Shown here piece after piece: positions 1 through 5,209 of a stretch of DNA of 5,209 nucleotides. Made by a program: the position numbers and the translations under genes. Within the stretch, counting starts at the first letter, position 1, and every line of letters begins with the position of its first letter. Source of the DNA: CAZJFH01 sp964545205. GTDB taxonomy: Bacteria; Pseudomonadota; Alphaproteobacteria; Rhodospirillales; Magnetospirillaceae. The DNA lies in the NCBI GenBank assembly GCA_964545205.1, contig CAZJFH010000129.1, forward strand, positions 1 to 5,209. Direction: 5' to 3'. The notes beneath the pieces were generated by a model that saw only the letters and a program-made list of their open reading frames with translations, was not told where the DNA came from and searched no databases.

Positions 1-351
1 GGGCCAGTGCACGGCGAACACCGCCGTCGCCATGAAGCCGATCACCAGCACGGCGACCACCCGGGTGAACAGGCCCAGCGCCAGCAACGCGCCGCCGACC
101 AGTTCCAGCAGCGCGATGAACCAGGCGAAGCCGGGCGCGAAGCCCATGTCGGCGAAGCTCTGCTCGACCTGGCTCATGTCGCCGGTCAGCTTGCTCCAGC
201 CGTGCGGAATCAGCAGCGCGCCGGTGGTGACGCGCACGATGGGCCAGGCCAGCCACGCCAGCGGGCCGTAGGCGCGGCGCAGCGCCGGGACGTAGGGCTT
301 GGGCTCGTGCGCGAGGTCCGGCTCGGTGTTGGCGCGTGCGTCGAACGGCAT
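1..351 (-). CDS. DoxX family inner-membrane protein (3' end cut off by window edge)
   Basis: The first 117 residues of a DoxX-type membrane protein, read leftward; the stop codon lies beyond position 1. After a hydrophilic N-terminus of about 28 residues come hydrophobic segments at about 31-50, 75-94 and 97-115. The first contains VTTGALLIPHGWSKL (41-55), which matches the DoxX pattern of a helix ending in a PHG..KL turn. The second contains ALLELVGGALLALGLFTR (80-97), also typical. Family members usually have four helices and 130-160 residues, so roughly the last helix is missing. Biochemical roles in the family are poorly defined; some members are linked to thiosulfate:quinone oxidation or redox stress, but nothing here assigns a substrate. 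The ATG at 351-349 is supported by a GGGAG Shine-Dalgarno (positions 362-358) six bases upstream. It is divergent from the gene at 450. Family call is confident; specific function is not assignable. Confidence 0.88.
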   Translation of the reverse strand, partial: MPFDARANTEPDLAHEPKPYVPALRRAYGPLAWLAWPIVRVTTGALLIPHGWSKLTGDMSQVEQSFADMGFAPGFAWFIALLELVGGALLALGLFTRVVAVLVIGFMATAVFAVHWP

Positions 352-449
352 CGTCGGCTCCCGTTGCGGTCCATCCTCGTCTTGGGAGATGGTGGCGCCG
401 GCGCCGGCCGAAACCCATATGGCCGCGACTTTCACGGCATCGTGACCCC
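352..449. promoter_or_regulatory. Divergent intergenic region between the DoxX gene and the 158-residue gene
   Basis: These 98 bases must carry the start signals for both divergent genes. I see no good -35/-10 pair on either strand. Two palindromes are present: GGCGCCGGCGCC at 394-405 and CCATATGG at 415-422. The leftward gene has a clear Shine-Dalgarno (358-362), whereas the rightward gene has none. That the region holds promoters is inferred from gene orientation, not from a recognised motif. Confidence 0.35.
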
Positions 450-926
450 ATGAACCTGTTCGTCCTCGACCGTTCCCCGGCCACCGCGGCGCGACTGCAC
501 TCCGACGTCCACGTGATCAAGATGTGCCTGGAGACGGCGCAGATCCTGTGCGCGGCGCTGCACCGCCACGGCCTGGCCGCGCCCTACCGGCCGACCCACT
601 GCGGCCATCCCTCGGTGCTGTGGGCCGGCGACGCGCTGGCGCACTGGCGCTGGACCCGCGAGCTCGGCCTCGCCCTGGCCGAGGAATACACCTGGCGCTT
701 CGGCAAGGAGCACAAATGCGGCGCCGTCATCGCCGGCCTGCCCGAGGCGCCGCCGCTGCCCGACCTGCCCTGGCGCGAGCCGCCGCAGGCGATGCCCGAC
801 GCATACCGCCGCGACGACGTCGTCGCGGCCTACCGCGCCTATTACGCCGGCGCCAAGGCCAGCTTCCCCGGCAAGGGACCGGCGAGCTGGACGCGGCGGC
901 CGGTGCCGGCGTGGATGACGGGCTAG
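450..926 (+). CDS. Conserved protein of unknown function, family common in tailed phages
   Basis: A 158-residue soluble protein with no signal peptide or membrane segment. I recognise the pattern but know no established function. It has an N-terminal strand NLFVLD (2-7), then HSDVHVIKMCLETAQILC (17-34), PYRPTH (45-50) with HP and W58, EEYTWRFGKEHK (78-89), QAMPDAY (113-119), AYRAYY (127-132) with K136, and a C-terminal WTRRPVPAW (147-155). From memory, phage proteins of similar length share the frame FVLD...D.H.VKM..E.AQ.L...P..PTH..HP...W...EYT.R.GK.HK...AMPD.Y...YR.YY. The conserved His, Asp, Lys and Glu residues would suit an enzyme or nucleic-acid binder, but that is speculation. ATG 450 is chosen because it puts the family N-terminus at residue 1; an in-frame ATG at 336 would run into the divergent DoxX gene. 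No Shine-Dalgarno precedes ATG 450, so translation may be weak or leaderless. Its stop overlaps the stop of the convergent DUF1206 gene. Confidence 0.85.
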   Translation: MNLFVLDRSPATAARLHSDVHVIKMCLETAQILCAALHRHGLAAPYRPTHCGHPSVLWAGDALAHWRWTRELGLALAEEYTWRFGKEHKCGAVIAGLPEAPPLPDLPWREPPQAMPDAYRRDDVVAAYRAYYAGAKASFPGKGPASWTRRPVPAWMTG

Positions 927-1783
927 ATCCCCAGGCCGCCGCGCCGCCGCGGCGGCTCGAACGGCCGCGACAGGTCGGTCGGGCTCATCCGCGGCGGCGC
1001 CACCCGGCGATAGACCGCCTGGACGAGCGAGAACGCCCCGAACGCCACCAGACCCAGCGCCACGACGCCGAGCAGCACCCAGCCCCAGGGCTGGCCCTGC
1101 AGCGTCTCGAGCGCGCCGGCGAAGCCGCGCGCCGCGCCGGCCTGGGCCTGCAGCGCGGCGACGATCAGGAAGGCGCCGATGATCGTGAACACCACCGCCC
1201 GCGCGCCGTAGCCGGCCATGCCCAGGCGCTCGACCCAGCGCGCCTCGGGCGGCGCCTGCAGGTGGTTCATGAACCGGCCCTGCCACGCCTTGACCGCCAT
1301 CGCCATCGCGCCGGCGACGACGCCGGCGCCGATCATGCCGACCATCCACTGCCCGAAGGGCTGCGCCAGCAGCCGCGCCGTCCAGCCCTGCGCCTCCGAA
1401 TCGCCGCCCCCGCCGCCGGTGCCCCAGATCAGCCCGACCGCGAACACCGCCAGGCCGAGATAGACCACGCCGCTGCCGACCTTGATCGTCCGCTTGGCCA
1501 GCGCCCTGCCGTCGTCGCCGTGGCCGTCGGCATCGGCGAAGCCCTGCAGGAAGCGCCAGATCGCGAAGCCGAGCAGCCCGACCCCGACCAGCGCCAGCAG
1601 CGCGTCGCCCCAGGGCTGCGCCATCAGCGTGCGCGGCGCCCCCTTGCTGTCGGTGGTGCCGCCGCCGCCCCCCGGCCCGAACGCCGCCACCACCGCCAGC
1701 CCGCCGACGATCAGATAGACGACGCCACGCGCCGCATAGCCGCCGCGCGCGAGGTATTCCATGCCGGTGCGTTGCGATGCCAT
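923..1783 (-). CDS. DUF1206 domain membrane protein with three tandem two-helix repeats
   Basis: A 286-residue integral membrane protein of the DUF1206 family, whose function is unknown. The sequence shows three copies of one unit: a helix opening with G-Y-x-A-R-x-V-V-Y or a variant, a loop, a Q-P-x-G turn and a second helix. Unit 1 is GYAARGVVYLIVGG (15-28) with QPWGDALL (56-63). Unit 2 is VGSGVVYLGLAVFAV (102-116) with QPFGQWMV (141-148). Unit 3 is GYGARAVVFTIIGAFL (191-206) with QPWGWVLL (231-238). This predicts six transmembrane segments at about 17-35, 58-79, 102-120, 144-166, 192-212 and 233-256. Glycine runs occupy the loops of units 1 (GPGGGGG, 36-42) and 2 (GTGGGGG, 121-127) but not unit 3. 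The C-terminal tail (259-286) is Arg/Pro-rich and probably cytoplasmic. ATG 1783 has GGGAG seven bases upstream (1795-1791); Met8 (1762) is an alternative start without such a site. It converges on the 450-926 gene with a four-base overlap. Confidence 0.9.
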   Translation of the reverse strand: MASQRTGMEYLARGGYAARGVVYLIVGGLAVVAAFGPGGGGGTTDSKGAPRTLMAQPWGDALLALVGVGLLGFAIWRFLQGFADADGHGDDGRALAKRTIKVGSGVVYLGLAVFAVGLIWGTGGGGGDSEAQGWTARLLAQPFGQWMVGMIGAGVVAGAMAMAVKAWQGRFMNHLQAPPEARWVERLGMAGYGARAVVFTIIGAFLIVAALQAQAGAARGFAGALETLQGQPWGWVLLGVVALGLVAFGAFSLVQAVYRRVAPPRMSPTDLSRPFEPPRRRGGLGI

Positions 1784-1879
1784 CGGTCGACTCCCGTGCC
1801 GTTCGGAAGAATCAACAGGAGGTGGCGGCGGGGTGTTCCGCTACGGCCCGCCTCTCTCAGGCGCGATCACCCCCTGTTT
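1784..1879. other. Upstream region of the DUF1206 gene
   Basis: About 96 bases that should carry the leftward promoter of the DUF1206 gene. On the minus strand the Shine-Dalgarno GGGAG (1795-1791) is clear, but no convincing -35/-10 pair is visible. On the plus strand AGGAGGTGG (1817-1825) resembles a Shine-Dalgarno. The nearest following start, GTG 1832, opens only a 34-codon frame that runs through the palindromic repeat, so I treat the match as chance. GGCGGG (1827-1832) and CCCGCC (1847-1852) could pair across a 14-base loop, which is weak evidence for structure. Confidence 0.3.
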
Positions 1880-1939
1880 CGTCATTGCCGGGCTTGACCC
1901 GGCAATCCATGGACCCCCGGGTCAAGCCCGGGGGTGACG
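1880..1939. repeat. 60-base nested palindromic intergenic repeat
   Basis: An extragenic palindrome centred on CCATGG (1907-1912) and bounded by CGTCA (1880-1884) and TGACG (1935-1939). Each half is itself a hairpin. The left one pairs ATTGCCGGG (1884-1892) with CCCGGCAAT (1898-1906) around loop CTTGA. The right one pairs ACCCCCGGG (1913-1921) with CCCGGGGGT (1927-1935) around loop TCAAG. The loops are reverse complements of each other, so the whole can also fold as one long imperfect hairpin, with 17 of 23 arm positions matching. Similar sequences are scattered in intergenic regions of many alphaproteobacterial genomes and are often mistranslated into small ORFs containing LPGLTRQSMDPRVKPGGDG-like strings, as happens here on the plus strand. 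It may be a REP/MITE-type element. It lies between the leftward DUF1206 gene and the rightward purQL operon. Copy number in this genome cannot be judged from one window. Confidence 0.8.
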
Positions 1940-1976
1940 GGACGGGGGCAGCGATCCCGACAGAGCGGAGAGTGGA

Positions 1977-2117
1977 CTAACGTTCCCGGCACCAGTTCTC
2001 GGCCTCGTCGGCCAGGGCGGCGATCAGCTCGGCCCAGCGGTCGAGTTCGCCGCGCTCCGGCGGCGGCGCGACACCCCACCACACCCCCTTGCCCTCCCCC
2101 CGCCCCGCGTCGTACAT
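1977..2117 (-). CDS. Possible small protein, unrecognised (46 residues; 35 from an alternative start)
   Basis: A minus-strand frame with coding-like composition: nearly all third positions are G or C, and the C-terminal half (PPPERGELDRWAELIAAL, then ADEAENWCRER) reads like an amphipathic helix rather than the Arg/Pro-rich shadow frames seen elsewhere here. ATG 2117 gives 46 residues but has no Shine-Dalgarno. GTG 2084 gives 35 residues and has GGAGG (2097-2093) eight bases upstream, so it may be the better start. The frame would be divergent from purQ. I do not recognise a family. It could be a genuine small protein, the remnant of a longer gene, or a chance open frame in GC-rich DNA; the last remains quite possible. 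Confidence 0.28.
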   Translation of the reverse strand: MYDAGRGEGKGVWWGVAPPPERGELDRWAELIAALADEAENWCRER

Positions 2118-2118
2118 A
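2089..2118 (+). promoter_or_regulatory. Weak candidate promoter for purQL
   Basis: TTGCCC (2089-2094, four of six matches to TTGACA) is separated by 18 bases from TACATA (2113-2118, three of six matches to TATAAT). Transcription would begin near 2125, giving a purQ leader of about 60 bases. This is the best sigma-70-like pair I can see upstream of the operon, but it is weak and would also overlap the small minus-strand frame. Confidence 0.2.
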
Positions 2119-2119
2119 T

Positions 2120-2135
2120 GCCCCGCGCGCGGGGC
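2120..2135. promoter_or_regulatory. Perfect 16-base palindrome in the purQ leader
   Basis: GCCCCGCGCGCGGGGC is perfectly self-complementary and begins 64 bases before the purQ start. It could form a six-pair hairpin with a four-base loop in RNA, or act as a two-fold operator near the predicted transcription start. Alternating GC palindromes of this kind also arise easily by chance at this base composition, so a regulatory role is speculative. Confidence 0.3.
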
Positions 2136-2183
2136 CGGGCTCGGCTGCCGCGCCGCTCCCATTTCGTGCGGAGGATCGCCGCC

Positions 2184-2873
2184 TTGAAAGCCGCCGTCAT
2201 CGTCTTCCCCGGCTCCAACTGCGACCGCGACGTCGCCGTGGCGCTGGAGGCGTCCATGGGCTCAGCGCCCGTCATGCACTGGCACCGCGACGCCGAACTG
2301 CCCGAGGTCGACCTGATCGTCGTGCCGGGCGGCTTCTCCTACGGCGACTACCTGCGCTCGGGCGCGATGGCCGCCCATTCGCCGGCGATGCGCGCGGTGA
2401 AGGAAAGCGCGGACAAGGGCGTCCATGTGCTGGGCATCTGCAACGGCTTCCAGATTCTCACCGAGGCCGGGCTGCTGCCGGGGGCCCTGATGCGCAACGC
2501 CGGCCTGCGCTTCGTGTGCAAGGACGTGTTCCTGAAGGTCGAGAACGCCGCCACGCCCTTCACCAGGGGCTACGAGGCCGGCCGGGTGATCCGCATCCCC
2601 GTCGCCCATCACGACGGCAACTACTTCGCCGACGACGACACGCTCAAGGCCATCGAGGACGGCGGCCAGGTCGCGTTCCGCTACTGCGACGCGACCGGCG
2701 CGGTGACCGAGGACGCCAACCCCAACGGCTCGCGCCACAACATCGCCGGCATTACCAACGCGCGCGGCAACGTGCTGGGCATGATGCCGCATCCGGAACG
2801 CCTGGCCGAGGCGCTGCTTGGCGGCACCGACGGCAAGCCGATGTTCGACGCCCTGGTGGAGGCACTGTCGTGA
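2184..2873 (+). CDS. purQ: Phosphoribosylformylglycinamidine synthase subunit PurQ (glutaminase)
   Basis: The class I glutamine amidotransferase subunit of FGAM synthase. It hydrolyses glutamine and passes ammonia to PurL in step 4 of cytosolic purine synthesis, which converts FGAR to FGAM. At 229 residues it is full length. The N-terminus KAAVIVFPGSNCDRD (2-16) is the PurQ signature. VVPGGFSYGDYLRSG (46-60) precedes the nucleophile elbow GICNGFQILTEAGLL (84-98) with catalytic Cys86, and MPHPER (201-206) supplies His203 and Glu205 to complete the triad. The start is TTG 2184, not ATG: the family N-terminus begins exactly there and GGAGG (2170-2174) lies nine bases upstream. The in-frame ATG at 2118 would add 22 Arg-rich residues with no homology. 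The gene end overlaps or abuts the start of purL (GTG 2870 or ATG 2885), which indicates an operon with coupled translation. purS, normally just upstream, is absent. Confidence 0.97.
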   Translation: MKAAVIVFPGSNCDRDVAVALEASMGSAPVMHWHRDAELPEVDLIVVPGGFSYGDYLRSGAMAAHSPAMRAVKESADKGVHVLGICNGFQILTEAGLLPGALMRNAGLRFVCKDVFLKVENAATPFTRGYEAGRVIRIPVAHHDGNYFADDDTLKAIEDGGQVAFRYCDATGAVTEDANPNGSRHNIAGITNARGNVLGMMPHPERLAEALLGGTDGKPMFDALVEALS

Positions 2874-2884
2874 GGAACGCCGAC

Positions 2885-2887
<3 letters not shown>
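2870..2887 (+). promoter_or_regulatory. purQ-purL junction with two possible purL starts
   Basis: GTG 2870-2872 overlaps the purQ stop TGA (2871-2873) as GTGA, is in frame with purL, and has GGAGG (2858-2862) seven bases upstream. It would add five residues. ATG 2885 has GAGG (2872-2875) nine bases upstream and places the family N-terminus at residue 1. Either start implies translational coupling of the two subunits. Confidence 0.6.
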
Positions 2888-5089
<2,202 letters not shown>

Positions 5090-5105
5090 CGGTTCGTCGG
5101 AAAAC

Positions 5106-5134
5106 GCAGGGGCTCCCCGCCCCTGCACCCTTTC
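5106..5134 (+). terminator. Candidate intrinsic terminator after purL
   Basis: GCAGGGGC (5106-5113) pairs perfectly with GCCCCTGC (5119-5126) around the loop TCCCC. It lies 16 bases after the purL stop. An A-run (5101-5104) precedes the stem, but only a short interrupted T-run (TTT, 5131-5133) follows, so termination may be partial or Rho-assisted. Confidence 0.55.
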
Positions 5135-5135
5135 A

Positions 5136-5160
5136 CCCCTCTCCCTCGAGGGGAGAGTGA
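5136..5160. repeat. Second hairpin, dispersed-repeat-like
   Basis: An inverted repeat centred on CCCTCGAGGG (5143-5152), extended outward by CTCT (5139-5142) and AGAG (5154-5157) with one unpaired G (5153). CCCTCTCCC...GGGGAGAG arrangements like this recur in intergenic regions of many alphaproteobacteria and yield spurious peptides such as SPLSLEGRVKRD in one frame. It could reinforce termination after purL. Whether it is repeated in this genome cannot be seen here. Confidence 0.5.
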
Positions 5161-5209
5161 AGCGCGACGTTTGAACTTGGAGCGTCGGACACTTGATCCT
5201 GGAGCACAC
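5161..5209 (+). other. Downstream edge with a degenerate direct repeat and a possible ribosome binding site
   Basis: TTGAACTTGGAGCG (5171-5184) and TTGATCCTGGAGCA (5193-5206) agree at 11 of 14 positions with a 22-base period. The final GGAG (5201-5204), five bases from the window end, would be well placed as a Shine-Dalgarno for a gene starting just outside. No start codon is visible, so this is inference. Confidence 0.25.

Noticed and set aside
7..453. 148-residue plus-strand frame over the DoxX gene
   Set aside because: Its His/Arg/Gln-rich composition is that of an antisense shadow; the DoxX reading on the minus strand has family motifs and a Shine-Dalgarno.
432..1349. 305-residue minus-strand frame
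   Set aside because: It overlaps the 450-926 gene and the DUF1206 gene in another frame, is dominated by Arg/Gly/Ala runs, and has no recognisable motif.
1..1783. A phage remnant or defence island around the 450-926 gene
   Set aside because: No integrase, tail, capsid, nuclease or toxin-antitoxin gene, att repeat or composition shift is visible; the neighbours are ordinary membrane proteins.
1784..1879. Possible riboswitch upstream of the DUF1206 gene (CTGAGA on the minus strand)
   Set aside because: The partners needed for a TPP-type fold are absent, and only one weak long-loop stem can be drawn.
524..1897. 457-residue plus-strand frame opposite DUF1206
   Set aside because: It is a low-complexity Arg/Ala/Pro translation antisense to a clear six-helix membrane protein.
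1832..1936. 34-codon plus-strand frame behind a Shine-Dalgarno-like AGGAGGTGG
   Set aside because: It also reads through the repeat, giving the commonly mis-annotated VIAGLDPAIHG-type peptide, and has no independent coding support.
1777..1980. 67-residue plus-strand frame ending after the palindromic repeat
   Set aside because: Much of it is the translation of the intergenic repeat (LPGLTRQSMDPRVKPGGDG), a well-known source of false small proteins in alphaproteobacterial annotation.
1934..2884. Upstream extension of the purL frame to ATG 1934 (a 1,051-residue reading)
   Set aside because: The extra 317 residues are an Arg/Pro-rich shadow of purQ and its leader. Family length and the N-terminal match place the start at 2885 (or 2870).

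Overview
This window looks like chromosomal DNA from a GC-rich alphaproteobacterium. The signs are very high GC with strongly GC-biased third codon positions, a purQ-purL pair of the small PurS-dependent type, and dispersed palindromic intergenic repeats of a kind common in Hyphomicrobiales and Rhodospirillales genomes. The order- and genus-level placement is inference. There is no tRNA, rRNA, CRISPR array, transposase or integrase.

Layout, left to right. (1) At 1-351, minus strand, lies the N-terminal 117 residues of a DoxX-family inner-membrane protein; its 3' end is outside the window. (2) At 450-926, plus strand, divergent from it, is a 158-residue soluble protein. It has the conserved pattern of a family without assigned function that I associate mainly with tailed phages. 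(3) At 923-1783, minus strand, is a 286-residue DUF1206 membrane protein built of three repeats of two helices each. It converges on gene 2, and both genes stop inside the same CTAG tetranucleotide. (4) At 1784-2183 is a 400-base stretch without an established gene. It holds a 60-base nested palindrome (1880-1939), one possible very small minus-strand ORF (1977-2117) and the purQ leader with a 16-base perfect palindrome. (5) At 2184-5089, plus strand, is the purQ-purL operon. PurQ starts with TTG behind a strong Shine-Dalgarno and is translationally coupled to purL. (6) At 5090-5209 are two hairpins, one a candidate terminator and one a dispersed-repeat-like element, followed by a short degenerate direct repeat at the edge. 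The last bases include a GGAG motif that may serve a gene just outside.

Functionally, only purQ and purL form a clear unit. They encode the glutaminase and synthetase subunits of FGAM synthase (step 4 of de novo purine synthesis). The third subunit gene, purS, which usually lies directly upstream of purQ in organisms with this enzyme type, is not in the window. The three genes on the left show no evident link to purine synthesis. I found no convincing new multi-gene system. The items most worth a second look are the phage-type unknown gene, the nested palindrome with compensated arm differences, the missing purS, and the shared-stop convergent gene pair.
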